Shown here: positions 8,515 to 17,233 of the stretch, piece by piece
How the letters are laid out: every line of letters begins with the position of its first letter
Position numbering within the stretch: position 1 is the stretch's first letter
NCBI RefSeq assembly: GCF_030814715.1
Contig: NZ_JAUSVO010000003.1
Coordinates: forward strand, 434,001 to 498,000
From: Kaistia dalseonensis
GTDB taxonomy: Bacteria > Pseudomonadota > Alphaproteobacteria > Rhizobiales > Kaistiaceae
DNA: 64,000 bases
Direction: 5' to 3'
Program-made: the position numbers and the translations under genes
The notes under the pieces: model-generated
The model's database searches: none
What the model saw: the letters and a program-made list of their open reading frames with translations, nothing else
What the model was told of the DNA's origin: nothing

Positions 8515-10172
8515 GTCGTTTCTCCCGGATCGTTCGAGGCGTGATGGGCGACGCGGCTTTCCGCGACGATGGCGCGGCCGCTGATATAGCCCCAGGTCAG
8601 GTTGGGTCCGATCGTCGTGCCGGCGCCAACGGCGCGGGTGCCGATCGGGTTCGCCATGGCGACGCCGGCGCAATAGAGCCCGCCTATGCGCCGGCCATCG
8701 CGCCGCAGGACCGCGCCCGAGGCATCGGTGCGCGGACCGCCCTTGGTCGAGACGAAGGATCGATTGCAGGGAATGGCGACGAAGCGTGGCCGATCGATCG
8801 GCAGCATTACGGTCTTGGCGGGCTTCAGGCCGATCGCGCGCCCGCTCGCCTCGCGACCGAAATCGGCATCGCGGCCTTCGGCGCAAAAACGATTGAAGCG
8901 AGCCACGGTCTCGGCGAGCCGGTCGGAGGGGAGACCGATCTGAACAGCCAGTTCCTCGATCGTTTCGGCCTGCCGCAGCCAGCCGGGCTGGAGGCGTGCG
9001 GCCCGACGCAGCAGCGGCGAGCGCGCCATCAACCGCGCATCGCTGATCACCCAGGCCGGCAGATGAAGCGCCTCGCCCGTCTCGGCGGAACGCGCGTCGA
9101 GCCGTTCGCCGAAATTGAAATCCTGTTCATTTGCAAAGCGATCGCCCATCCGGTCGACGACGATGGCGTTGGGCTCGCGAAAGAAATAGAGGCTGAGACC
9201 CTGCAGCCCGCCTTCATAGCGGTGCGGCGCGGCGGCGCTGAGATTGGCCTGGTCCATATGCGCCAGCGCTGCGCCGACGGCCTCCGCCATGCGATGGCCG
9301 TCACCCGTATTGCCGGGCGGACTGGTGACGAAATCGACCGGGCCGGAAAAATGTCGGGCGCGCCGCTCGGCGTCCCATTCGAAGCCGCCGGTGGCGATGA
9401 CGACGCCGTGTCGGGCCTCGAGCGCGATCCGCCGGCCATTCTGCTCGACGATGCAGCCGCGAACCGCCTCTCCGGCCTCGTCCATGACCAGTTCCGTGAC
9501 GGCCGCGCCGGTTTCGATCCGACAGCCCTGGTCGATGCAGCCTTTCAGCAGCCCGGTGACCAGGGCCGTGCCGTTGGCGCGCTGGCTGGTGAGCCAGCGC
9601 CAGAGCAGGCGCGGCCAGATGCTGAGCGCGCTCGCGATCGGACGATGGAAGACATCGAGCCGCTGCGCCTCCTGATAGGTGAAGATATGCGGCAGCATCG
9701 GGGGGCGCAGATCATGGCGCAGGCGGCCGATCAGCCGCCGGCTGAGCGGTTCCGGCGACAACATGCGACCATGGAGCTGGGCGCCCGGCAGGTCCGGCAT
9801 AGGGTCAGGCTCGGGCGTCAGAGCGAAGCGGAGCGGCGTCCTGGCCTCGACGAAAGCGAGCATTTCCGGCGCGAAATCCGTGAAGGCCTGCCAGAGCGCA
9901 TCCTCGGTCTCCTGCCATCCCGGCGGCGAAGCGGCGCGAATATAGGCAAGCGCCTTGGCCGGCGTATCATCGATTCCGGCGGCGACCGCGTGATGATTGG
10001 CGGGAACCCAGGTGCCGGCGCCGGACATCGCCGTCGTGCCACCGAGCTTCGCCGTCTTCTCCAGTATGACCGTGGACAGGCCGGCGGCCGACGTCACCAG
10101 CGCGGCGGCGAGCGCCGCCGAGCCGGAGCCGATGATGGCGACGTCACAGGACTGGACGAGATCTCGATGCAT
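8511..10172 (-). CDS. FAD-dependent oxidoreductase, KstD/fumarate reductase-like
   Basis: This is a flavoprotein of about 553 residues. The N-terminal FAD motif CDVAIIGSGSAALAAAL is at about residues 9-25, followed by LEKTAKLGGTTAMSGAG. The C-terminal block has the GLYCAGVAMANPIGTRAVGAGTTI-like pattern typical of 3-ketosteroid-Δ1-dehydrogenase, flavocytochrome c and fumarate reductase relatives. Such enzymes introduce or remove C=C bonds next to a carbonyl. The ATG at 10172 is used; a TTG at 10196 is an alternative, and neither has a strong ribosome binding site. The gene overlaps the SDR start by four bases. A dehydrogenase plus SDR pair suggests oxidation of an alicyclic or acyl intermediate rather than a steroid specifically. 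Confidence 0.85.
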   Translation of the reverse strand: MHRDLVQSCDVAIIGSGSAALAAALVTSAAGLSTVILEKTAKLGGTTAMSGAGTWVPANHHAVAAGIDDTPAKALAYIRAASPPGWQETEDALWQAFTDFAPEMLAFVEARTPLRFALTPEPDPMPDLPGAQLHGRMLSPEPLSRRLIGRLRHDLRPPMLPHIFTYQEAQRLDVFHRPIASALSIWPRLLWRWLTSQRANGTALVTGLLKGCIDQGCRIETGAAVTELVMDEAGEAVRGCIVEQNGRRIALEARHGVVIATGGFEWDAERRARHFSGPVDFVTSPPGNTGDGHRMAEAVGAALAHMDQANLSAAAPHRYEGGLQGLSLYFFREPNAIVVDRMGDRFANEQDFNFGERLDARSAETGEALHLPAWVISDARLMARSPLLRRAARLQPGWLRQAETIEELAVQIGLPSDRLAETVARFNRFCAEGRDADFGREASGRAIGLKPAKTVMLPIDRPRFVAIPCNRSFVSTKGGPRTDASGAVLRRDGRRIGGLYCAGVAMANPIGTRAVGAGTTIGPNLTWGYISGRAIVAESRVAHHASNDPGETT

Positions 10173-10238
10173 GACGTGCCGCAAATTGGGGGGCAACGGC
10201 GCGTTGCCGCGCCGTTTCGTTGGCGTTTCGTTTGTTGT

Positions 10239-11213
10239 CTAGAAGCCGGCGATCGCGTGCGGGATGTAGGGCTCTTCCAGCGCCGCGATCTCGTCAGCCG
10301 AGAGCTTCACCGAAAGCGCCGCAACGGCATCGTCGAGATGCTGCAGCTTGGTGGCGCCAATCACCGGCGAGGCGATGGCAGGCTTCTGCAGCAGCCAGGC
10401 GAGTGCGACCTGGGCGGGTGGTAGATCCTTCTTGCCGGAGACCTCGCGCAGCTTCTCGACCACGGCGCTGTCGGCCGCTTCGGTCGCCGCATAGAGCGTG
10501 TTGGCGTACTGGTCGCTCGATGCGCGCGACGTCTCCGGCGTCGTGCGGGCGAGCCGGCCACGGGCGAGCGGGCTCCAGGGCGTGACGCCGACGCCTTCCG
10601 AGGCGCAGAGGCCGATCATCTCGCGCTCTTCCTCGCGGTAGAGCAGGTTCATGTGGTTCTGCATCGAGATGAAGCGCGCCCAGCCGTAGCGCTCGGACAT
10701 CTGCAGCGCCTTGGAAAACTGCCAGGCGAACATGGAGGAGGCGCCGATATAGCGCGCCTTGCCGGCCTTCACGACATCGGAAAGGGCTTCCAGCGTCTCC
10801 TCGATCGGCGTTGTCGGGTCCCAGCGATGGATCACATAGAGATCGACATAGTCGGTGCCGAGCCGCTTCAGGCTGGCGTCGATTTCCGTCATGATCGCCT
10901 TGCGCGACAGGCCCTTGGCGTTGGCGCCCGGACGGATCGGATTATAGAGCTTGGTCGCGATCACGACCTCGTCGCGATTGGCGAGATCGCGGATCGCGCG
11001 GCCGAGCACTTCCTCGCTCGCGCCGGCCGAATAGACATTGGCCGTATCGAAGAAGTTGATGCCGAGTTCCAGCGCGCGCTTGTAGAAGGGGCGGCTCTGT
11101 TCCTCGTTGAGCAGCCAGGAATGGCCGCTATTGCCGGGGATCGTATAGGTCATGCAGCCGAGGCAGAGGCGCGACACCTTGAGGCCGCTCCTGCCGAGAT
11201 TGACGTAGTCCAT
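10239..11213 (-). CDS. Aldo/keto reductase
   Basis: This is a 324-residue (α/β)8-barrel NADPH-dependent oxidoreductase. It opens with the family pattern YVNLGRSGLKVSRLCLGCM. The catalytic tetrad is visible as Asp and Tyr in FFDTANVYSAG, Lys in ATKLYNP and His in VIHRWDPTTP. The length is normal. The ATG at 11213 follows AAGGAAA at a proper distance; the longer open frame to 11810 is a shadow of the Rieske gene. It lies between the Rieske oxygenase and the FAD dehydrogenase genes, so it probably reduces an aldehyde or ketone formed during the pathway. Confidence 0.93.
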   Translation of the reverse strand: MDYVNLGRSGLKVSRLCLGCMTYTIPGNSGHSWLLNEEQSRPFYKRALELGINFFDTANVYSAGASEEVLGRAIRDLANRDEVVIATKLYNPIRPGANAKGLSRKAIMTEIDASLKRLGTDYVDLYVIHRWDPTTPIEETLEALSDVVKAGKARYIGASSMFAWQFSKALQMSERYGWARFISMQNHMNLLYREEEREMIGLCASEGVGVTPWSPLARGRLARTTPETSRASSDQYANTLYAATEAADSAVVEKLREVSGKKDLPPAQVALAWLLQKPAIASPVIGATKLQHLDDAVAALSVKLSADEIAALEEPYIPHAIAGF

Positions 11214-11243
11214 CAGGCGATTTCCTTGGAATGATGCGAGCGG

Positions 11244-11270
11244 CGACACCGGCCTTGACGGCCGGCGTCG
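11244..11270 (-). other. Intercistronic hairpin
   Basis: An 11-bp stem with a 5-nt loop lies between the Rieske and AKR genes (arms CGACACCGGCC and GGCCGGCGTCG, one G:T mismatch). No T-run follows in the direction of transcription. It is more likely an mRNA-stabilising or processing hairpin that tunes expression inside the operon than a true terminator. Confidence 0.4.
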
Positions 11271-11287
11271 CGCAGTCGGGCGGGCGA

Positions 11288-12463
11288 TCAGTCGCGCATG
11301 CGGCCGCGGACGTAATTGGCGAACTGCCAGACCGTCTTTTCGAGATGGCTGAGCCGGCCGACGGTCGCGAGCGACGACTTGGCGCCGATCTGCTGCATGT
11401 CGTTGACCTCGATATCCTCCATGAAGATCGCCATGCCGGTCTCGCGGATATTCTCGATGATCTCCGGGTAGTTCGGCAGCTCGAGCGCCTCTGGCTTCAC
11501 CAGGACCTGGCGGAACCAGATGCACTTGTTGACCGAGACCGGGATGATCGTCGTCCAGTGGATGCGGTCGGAATTGGTGTTGAAGAGCGTCAGCGGATAG
11601 ATGACGTAGAGGCCGCCATTGCGCAGAACTTCCTCGCTTAGCCCCTCGAATTCCGGCAGGCCGGTCTTGTGGCGCTCCTCGATCGGCAGGTCCGGGCGCC
11701 AGGGCGCGTAGCAGACCGTCCAGCCCTTGCCGCCATCGCCGCCAAAGGAGAAGCGACCCGGCGCATGGGGCTCCGCCGTCTTTGAATGCGCACCGATGTG
11801 GTGGTAGCATTCCATGAAGGTCTCAACCGCGATCTTCCAGTTGAAATTGCACTCATATTTGTAGCTGAAGGCAAGGACGAGCTTGTCCATGTCGTAGCGC
11901 GCGAAGGTCGCGTCGAGATCGGCCAGGCGCTCCTTCAGCGGGTCGGCATCGCCCGAGAGGTTGATGTAGATCGTGCCGTGCCAGATCTCGCTGCGGACCT
12001 CCGGCAGCTTGCAATCCTTCGGCTCGAAGCCATCGGCCTGCTCCATATGCGGCGCGGCCTTCAGTTGGCCGTCCAGCCCATAGGCCCAGCGATGGAACGG
12101 GCAGGAGAAGAGCTTGGTATTGCCCTCGCCCGAGGCGACCGGCGCCCAGCGATGCAGGCAGACGCGCGACATGACGCGGATGCGATCGGCGCCACGCACG
12201 ATGACGAGCAGTTCGTCCAGAATGTCGATCGTGACATAGTCGCCGACATTGGGGATCTGGGCGACATGGCCGACGGCGATCCAGTCGGTGCGGAAGATCT
12301 TCTCGACCTCGGCGTCGAAAAAGGCTTCCGACGTATAGGAGCTCGGCGGGAGGGTCTCGGAATGGGCGAGGTCCTGGTTGGAGCCGGCGAGAACCGCCTG
12401 GGTGATGCCTTCGACCTCGACGGCTTCGCTCTCGCCGAGCACGGGATTGACGCGCGGATTCAT
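11288..12463 (-). CDS. Rieske non-haem iron oxygenase, alpha subunit
   Basis: This is a 391-residue ring-hydroxylating oxygenase large subunit. The Rieske [2Fe-2S] ligands are Cys102-x-His104 (VCLHRWAPV) and Cys121-x2-His124 (SCPFHRWAYG). The mononuclear iron site is visible in NWKIAVETFMECYHHIGAH, with His221/222 and His226. The start at 12463 has a near-perfect Shine-Dalgarno (AAGGAGGT at 12472-12479), so the longer frame to 12493 is rejected. No beta subunit, ferredoxin or reductase gene lies nearby, so electrons must come from elsewhere. Such alpha-only enzymes often act as O- or N-demethylases or monooxygenases. It lies next to an LLM monooxygenase gene in a transporter operon; substrate unknown. 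Confidence 0.93.
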   Translation of the reverse strand: MNPRVNPVLGESEAVEVEGITQAVLAGSNQDLAHSETLPPSSYTSEAFFDAEVEKIFRTDWIAVGHVAQIPNVGDYVTIDILDELLVIVRGADRIRVMSRVCLHRWAPVASGEGNTKLFSCPFHRWAYGLDGQLKAAPHMEQADGFEPKDCKLPEVRSEIWHGTIYINLSGDADPLKERLADLDATFARYDMDKLVLAFSYKYECNFNWKIAVETFMECYHHIGAHSKTAEPHAPGRFSFGGDGGKGWTVCYAPWRPDLPIEERHKTGLPEFEGLSEEVLRNGGLYVIYPLTLFNTNSDRIHWTTIIPVSVNKCIWFRQVLVKPEALELPNYPEIIENIRETGMAIFMEDIEVNDMQQIGAKSSLATVGRLSHLEKTVWQFANYVRGRMRD

Positions 12464-12550
12464 GGGTGGGACCTCCTTGGGCTTCTGCGCCATAGCGTGG
12501 GCTGGCGCACGGGATGGGTTCGGAACGGGGACAAGGGCGATGGGAGAACG

Positions 12551-13651
12551 TCAGGCCATGGTGGCCTGGCGAAGCGGAGCACTGAAGGGCTGGCGCAGGC
12601 CGATGCGGTCGAGCGGGCCGACTTCGCGCTCGATCAGCGGCATCACCTCGGCGCCGAAGCGCTCCAACGAGCGCCGCGCCAGCGCGATCGGCAAATCGCC
12701 GAACTGGAAGAACGTGCTGTAGTGATAGGGGTTGAAGGCCCTGATCTCGCGCACGATGCGCTCGGCGACATAATGCGGGTCGCCGACGATGATGTTGTCG
12801 CGCACCGTTTCCAGCGGCGGCTCGCCCGGCAGGGGCGGCGCATCGAGCATGGAGCCGTTCAATTGCGGTTCGGTAACCTTGAGATGCCCGGCGATGCGGC
12901 CGACCGACAGCGCATGCTCCGCCGCGACGATCCCGTCGGCGGCATTGTCGGTAACATGGATATATTGCTGGACCGAGATCGGCGATGACGGGCGGCCGAG
13001 CACTTCCTCCCAGCGCTTGAGCATGGCCGGTGCCTCGACCATCAGCGCCGGCGTGCCGCGCCATCCCGTGGTGATGAAGGGGATCGGATCGAGATGGGCG
13101 AGCCGGCCGAGCACGCGCGCCTCGCTCGTCGTCAGGAAGATTTCCGACAGGATGTTGTGCTGCGGCTTCAGCAGGAACACCGAATCCGGCACCGAAATGT
13201 GCTGGCCCTGATAATGGGCGCGGCCTTCGGTCAGGACCTGCTCGACGATGTCCCAATATTCGAGAAAGATGTCGGTCTTGTTCTTGACCGTCACATTGTA
13301 GCGCTCGAACTCATAGGGCTGGTAGCCCGTGCCGACGCCGAGCATGGCGCGGCCATTGCTGAGCTGGTCGAGCAGCGCGATCTCCTGCGCCACCCGCATC
13401 GGATGATAGAGCGGCAGCACGACCACCGCCGCGCCGACCTTGATGCGGCTGGTTTCGCCCGCCATGTGGGCGGCCATCATCAGCGGCGACACGCTGATCG
13501 AATAATTGGTGAAATGGTGCTCGGCGAACCAGGCCGTCCCGAAGCCGATATCCTCGGCGAGCTTGACCATGGAGCGGGTGTCGGAGACGACGCCCTGCAG
13601 CCCGCCGGGATTGTGGCGGTAGGTCATGAGGTTGAACAGGCCGAATTGCAT
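12551..13651 (-). CDS. LLM class flavin-dependent monooxygenase
   Basis: This 366-residue protein has the bacterial luciferase-like fold, a TIM-barrel enzyme that uses reduced FMN and O2. It opens with MQFGLFNLMTYRHNP, and the segments DIGFGTAWFAEHHFTNY and LDQLSNGRAMLGVGTGYQPYEF are typical of the family. The ATG at 13651 follows GAGAGGC. It has no reductase domain, so it needs an external FMN reductase, and a matching gene is present at 19491-20075 in the divergent arm. It is the first enzyme gene after the permease and probably catalyses an oxygenative C-N, C-S or ring cleavage step. Confidence 0.92.
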   Translation of the reverse strand: MQFGLFNLMTYRHNPGGLQGVVSDTRSMVKLAEDIGFGTAWFAEHHFTNYSISVSPLMMAAHMAGETSRIKVGAAVVVLPLYHPMRVAQEIALLDQLSNGRAMLGVGTGYQPYEFERYNVTVKNKTDIFLEYWDIVEQVLTEGRAHYQGQHISVPDSVFLLKPQHNILSEIFLTTSEARVLGRLAHLDPIPFITTGWRGTPALMVEAPAMLKRWEEVLGRPSSPISVQQYIHVTDNAADGIVAAEHALSVGRIAGHLKVTEPQLNGSMLDAPPLPGEPPLETVRDNIIVGDPHYVAERIVREIRAFNPYHYSTFFQFGDLPIALARRSLERFGAEVMPLIEREVGPLDRIGLRQPFSAPLRQATMA

Positions 13652-13676
13652 GGGAAAGCCTCTCGGAAATGCTGGA

Positions 13677-14669
13677 TCAGGGGGTCGGCAGGCCGGGCAC
13701 GGCGCTGGCGCCCTTGGTCCGGGCCGACATGAAGGGGATCAGGGACAGGAGCGGGTTGCGCTTCGCCGAGCTGCGATGCTGGCTGCGGCCCATGCGGCGC
13801 TCGATCCGGCTCTGGATCGCCGTCAGCACCGTGGTGATGACGAGGTACCAGAAGCAGGCGACGAGCAGCAGCGGGATGGTCTGGTAGGTGCGCGAATAGA
13901 CCATCTGCACCGAATAGAGCAGGTCGCCGAGCGCGATGATCGAGACGATCGACGTGCCCTTCAGCATGCCGATCACCTGGTTGCCGGTGGGCGGGATGAT
14001 CGTGCGCATCGCCTGCGGGATGATGATGCGGCGCATGATCAGCCCCCGGCGCATGCCGAGCGCGCGCGCCGCATCATCCTGGCCGGATTCGATCGAGAGA
14101 ATGCCGGCGCGGATGATCTCGGCCATATAGGCCGCCTCGTTCAGGCCGAGGCAGAGCACGGCCGCCGTATAGGGCGTGATCAGGTCGTTGACCGAGCCAT
14201 CCGCCAGCGTGATGCCGAGGAAGGGAATGCCGAGGAAATAGCGTGGATAGAGCGCGGCCAGATTGTACCAGAAGATCAGCTGGACCATGACCGGCGTGCC
14301 GCGGAAGAACCAGATATAGGCGCCGCTGACGCTCGACAGCACGACATTGTCGGAGATGTGCATCACCGCCAGCACGATGCCGAGCAGGATGCCGACGATC
14401 ATGACGACGATGGTAAGCCAGAGCGTCATCCAGGCGCCCTGCAACACCAGCGGATCGAACAGATAATGCGCGACGATCGGCCAGTTGAAGTTCGGATTGG
14501 TGGAAACCGACCAGGCGACCAGTCCGACAATGGCAAGCAGAAATCCGGCGGCGACCCAGCGCCCGATATGGCGACCCGGCACGACGATGAGATCGTCGCC
14601 CGCGCGGCCATCGTTCACGGCTGCGTCCGCGATCGGCTCGCGCGCCCGTCTGGCTGTATCCTGCAACAT
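13677..14669 (-). CDS. Polar amino acid ABC transporter permease
   Basis: This is a HisM/GlnP-family permease of 330 residues with an N-terminal cytoplasmic arm of about 40 residues. Hydrophobic helices follow, and the EAA loop is around EIIRAGILSIESGQDDAARALG. The ATG at 14669 is preceded by AGAAGGGG. The protein is closely similar in layout to the permease at 464-1411, so the two importers are probably paralogous. It works with the binding protein upstream (14756-15676). Its ATPase is encoded on the other strand at 16081-16893, which is an unusual split. Confidence 0.92.
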   Translation of the reverse strand: MLQDTARRAREPIADAAVNDGRAGDDLIVVPGRHIGRWVAAGFLLAIVGLVAWSVSTNPNFNWPIVAHYLFDPLVLQGAWMTLWLTIVVMIVGILLGIVLAVMHISDNVVLSSVSGAYIWFFRGTPVMVQLIFWYNLAALYPRYFLGIPFLGITLADGSVNDLITPYTAAVLCLGLNEAAYMAEIIRAGILSIESGQDDAARALGMRRGLIMRRIIIPQAMRTIIPPTGNQVIGMLKGTSIVSIIALGDLLYSVQMVYSRTYQTIPLLLVACFWYLVITTVLTAIQSRIERRMGRSQHRSSAKRNPLLSLIPFMSARTKGASAVPGLPTP

Positions 14670-14755
14670 GGTCCCCTTCTCCTCGTGAGGTGGTGGTATT
14701 CACGGGGTGGAGGGAGCCGGCCCCGCTTTGAGCCGGCGCCCTCCCGAGTGACGTC

Positions 14756-15676
14756 TCAGTTGGCGGCGGCCTTGATCGGACGCTCCGTTGCGAGATTGAT
14801 GCCAGGATCGAGCAGCTTGGCGTGCGCGACCTTGTACTTGTCCCAGATCTTGTCGTAGGCGCCGTCGGCGATGACGCCCTTGAGCGCGGCGAGCAGCGCG
14901 TCGGCGAGCGCCTTGTTGTCCTTGTTCACGATCGCGCCCATGTAGCTGTTGATGCCGAGCGTGTTCGGGAAGCTCGCGATCGGAGCCGGAGCCGCCTTCT
15001 GCAATTCGTCGAAGGCGACGAGCGCGCCGAGCGCGAAATCGAACCGGCCGGCATAGACGCCGATCATGACGGCGGAAGCCTGCGGCACTTCGCTGATCTG
15101 GATCGGCGGCTTGCCCTTGGCGATGCAGTAATCGGAGAAGACCTTGAGGCCGTCGATGAAGTTCGTGCCCGACTGGCCGGCCGTCTTCAGGCCGCAGAGG
15201 GACTCGAAATCCTTCTCCTTGATCGCGGTGTTCGACGCCATGTAGTAGACGGAGTTGCCGTAATCATAGGAATAGTCGACGAAGGTCACTTCCTTCTGGC
15301 GCTCGGCCGTATCGGTGATGCATTCGATCGCGAGATCGAAGCGGCCGCTCTTGATGCCGGGGATCAGGCCGGAGAAATCAATCGATTCCGGCTTCACCTC
15401 GACGCCGAGCTTCTGGCCCATGGCGCGCCACAATTCGCCGCCGAAACCGAGGATCGTCTTGTTGTCGTCGGCGAAATATTCGCAGGGCGGATAGTGCGCG
15501 TCGGTGCCGAGCTTCAGAATGCCGGATGCCTTGATGGATTCAGGCAGCAGCGCCGCGGCGGCAGGATCCTTCTGGAGCGGAGCGTAGGCGTCCTCGGCCT
15601 GGGCGGCCAGGGGCACGAGGAACGAGACGGCGAGGCCGAGAGCCGGCAGCAGACGAGACAAATCCTTGAAGAGCAT
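14756..15676 (-). CDS. ABC transporter substrate-binding protein, amino acid type
   Basis: This is a 306-residue family 3 solute-binding protein. It has a cleavable signal peptide (hydrophobic core LGLAVSFLVPLAA, cut near AQA) and the first-lobe pattern GILKLGTDAHYPPCEYFAD. The Cys in that loop and a second Cys near CITDTAE could form a disulfide. The ATG at 15676 follows AAGGAAG. As the first gene of the minus-strand arm it lies directly behind the operator-rich divergent promoter region. It is the best starting point to identify the compound that the whole cluster degrades. Confidence 0.92.
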   Translation of the reverse strand: MLFKDLSRLLPALGLAVSFLVPLAAQAEDAYAPLQKDPAAAALLPESIKASGILKLGTDAHYPPCEYFADDNKTILGFGGELWRAMGQKLGVEVKPESIDFSGLIPGIKSGRFDLAIECITDTAERQKEVTFVDYSYDYGNSVYYMASNTAIKEKDFESLCGLKTAGQSGTNFIDGLKVFSDYCIAKGKPPIQISEVPQASAVMIGVYAGRFDFALGALVAFDELQKAAPAPIASFPNTLGINSYMGAIVNKDNKALADALLAALKGVIADGAYDKIWDKYKVAHAKLLDPGINLATERPIKAAAN

Positions 15677-16080
15677 TGACTTCCTTGCCTTTCATGGGTG
15701 CGCCACGAGGCGCCTCTGGATGGATCGGAGTGCTTGAGAGAACCCTGCTATTGTTTGTTCGAGACCCGCAGCGGAGACCGCCCCGGACTTCCGAAAACAG
15801 GGTAGCAAGCGCCGTGCCAATTAATCGAACGATTAATTAGTGAGGGAGTCTGCCCCTTTGAAACGGCAGCCCGGCTTTACTTTGCCGGATGTCGCCGAAA
15901 TAACAGACATCAATGCAAATTAATTAATCATTCAATTATTGAATTCGCTCCGAACAGCGCATGGGATGGCGCGGAGGCCGCGCGTTTCGAGCGCTTCGGC
16001 GACTGGCACGAGTTTCGCTTCCAACCGGTGCAAAGGGCAGCGACGGCCGTGACCGTCCATCTTGCCGAGGAGACCGACAA
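15677..16080. promoter_or_regulatory. Divergent promoter region with several palindromes
   Basis: This 404-bp gene-free region separates the binding-protein gene (minus) and the ABC ATPase gene (plus). It is much more AT-rich in its middle than the flanking genes. A perfect 20-bp inverted repeat AATTAATCGAACGATTAATT is at 15819-15838, ATTAATTAAT is at about 15919-15928, and a 13-bp palindrome TTCAATTATTGAA is at 15931-15943. A related site occurs at 17076-17097. The layout suggests one dimeric regulator controls both arms of the cluster. Confidence 0.7.
15819..15838. promoter_or_regulatory. 20-bp perfect inverted repeat (operator candidate)
   Basis: The sequence is AATTAATCG-AA-CGATTAATT, with 9-bp arms and a 2-bp centre. 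It is 143 bp upstream of the binding-protein start on the minus strand. Its TTAAT...GAACG core is shared with the palindrome at 17076-17097, which supports recognition by the same protein. Confidence 0.6.
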
Positions 16081-16893
16081 TTGCTTTGGACCACACGAGC
16101 CCGCCCACAGGCCCCCACCCCGCGCGCAGCCGACACACCGATGGTCCTCGCCCAGCAGGTGAAGAAGAGCTATGACGGCGCCATGGTGCTCGGTGGCGTC
16201 GACCTGGTGGTGCGCCATGGCGAGGTGATGTGCCTGATCGGCCCGTCCGGCTCCGGCAAATCGACCTTCCTGCGCTGCATCAATCATCTTGAGAAGATCG
16301 ACGGCGGCGGCCTCTATGTCGACGGCATGCTGGTTGGCTATCGCCAGCACGGCAACCGGCTCTATGAGCTGCGCGACCATGAAGTCGCCGCGCGGCGCGC
16401 CGAAATCGGCATGGTCTTCCAGCGGTTCAACCTGTTCGCCCATATGACGGCGCTGGAAAACGTCATCGAGGCGCCGATCCATGTAAAGGGCGAGAGCCCG
16501 CGCGAGGCGAGCGAGCATGCCCGCGAACTGCTCGACCGCGTCGGGCTCAGCCACCGCATCAACGCCTATCCGAACCAGCTCTCCGGCGGACAGCAGCAGC
16601 GCGTCGCCATCGCCCGCGCGCTCGCCATGCGGCCGAAGCTGATGCTGTTCGACGAGCCGACCAGCGCGCTCGACCCGGAACTGGTCGGCGAAGTGCTCGA
16701 CGTGATGCGCGACCTCGCCGCCGACGGCATGACGATGATCATCGTCACGCATGAGATGAGCTTCGCGCGCGAGGTGGCGCACACGGTCGCCTTCATGGAT
16801 CAGGGCGCCATCGTCGAATCGCATCCGCCGGAGGAGTTCTTCAGCGCGCCGCGCCACCCGCGTACCCGCGCCTTCCTTTCGAAAATTCTCTGA
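16081..16893 (+). CDS. Polar amino acid ABC transporter ATP-binding protein
   Basis: This is a complete GlnQ/HisP-type ATPase of 270 residues. It has Walker [11 protein letters not shown]-loop MVFQRFNLF, signature LSGGQQQR, Walker B LMLFDEP and a switch His in VTHEM. The start is a TTG at 16081 because GAGGAGA lies eight bases upstream; the frame stays open further upstream without a good start. It completes the importer whose binding protein and permease are on the opposite strand. It is highly similar in sequence to the partial ATPase at the left window end. Here the ATPase leads the plus-strand arm, with the creatininase gene 340 bp downstream. Confidence 0.92.
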   Translation: MLWTTRARPQAPTPRAADTPMVLAQQVKKSYDGAMVLGGVDLVVRHGEVMCLIGPSGSGKSTFLRCINHLEKIDGGGLYVDGMLVGYRQHGNRLYELRDHEVAARRAEIGMVFQRFNLFAHMTALENVIEAPIHVKGESPREASEHARELLDRVGLSHRINAYPNQLSGGQQQRVAIARALAMRPKLMLFDEPTSALDPELVGEVLDVMRDLAADGMTMIIVTHEMSFAREVAHTVAFMDQGAIVESHPPEEFFSAPRHPRTRAFLSKIL

Positions 16894-17233
16894 AATGCGC
16901 AACGGACCCGTCTTCCCGGCGACACGCATCCTGAAGCGCCCGGCTCGGGCCATGCCCGTCAGGAAATCGATATTCCCCATTTATTATCAATTGGATAGAT
17001 AGACCGTTACTTCACCGACCCGTCATTCGCCGGTCAGAACGACCGGGCCGGAACGACCGCAAGAAACACCGCGATATTAATTGAACGTTCGGTTAATTGT
17101 CGCTAGGATCAACTCAACGCCTCGACAGGCGGCGCGCTCGCAAGAGCCTCGCAAGGCCTCGTTCGCAAGGGTCTCGACAGCCGATGCGACGGGCCCGCGG
17201 GCAGCCGCCAGGGGCAGATTTCAGGACAATCTC
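16894..17233. other. 340-bp intergenic region with promoter and operator
   Basis: No gene is seen between the ABC ATPase and the creatininase-family gene. The region holds an AT-rich patch at about 16975-17000 and the 22-bp imperfect palindrome at 17076-17097. It is probably a second promoter for the creatininase-GS-FMN reductase-VOC genes. The frame open from 17081 through this region has no start with a good ribosome binding site before 17234. Confidence 0.5.
17076..17097. promoter_or_regulatory. 22-bp imperfect palindrome (operator candidate)
   Basis: The centre GAACGTTC (17083-17090) is a perfect palindrome. Two mismatched pairs follow and then perfect ATTAA/TTAAT outer arms. It resembles the 15819-15838 site in having TTAAT arms around a GAACG core. 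It is 137 bp upstream of the creatininase-family start. Confidence 0.55.

Noticed and set aside
17081-17233. N-terminal extension of the creatininase-family protein back to 17081
   Set aside because: The extra residues are basic, do not resemble the family start, overlap the operator-like palindrome and lack a ribosome binding site; the ATG at 17234 is better.
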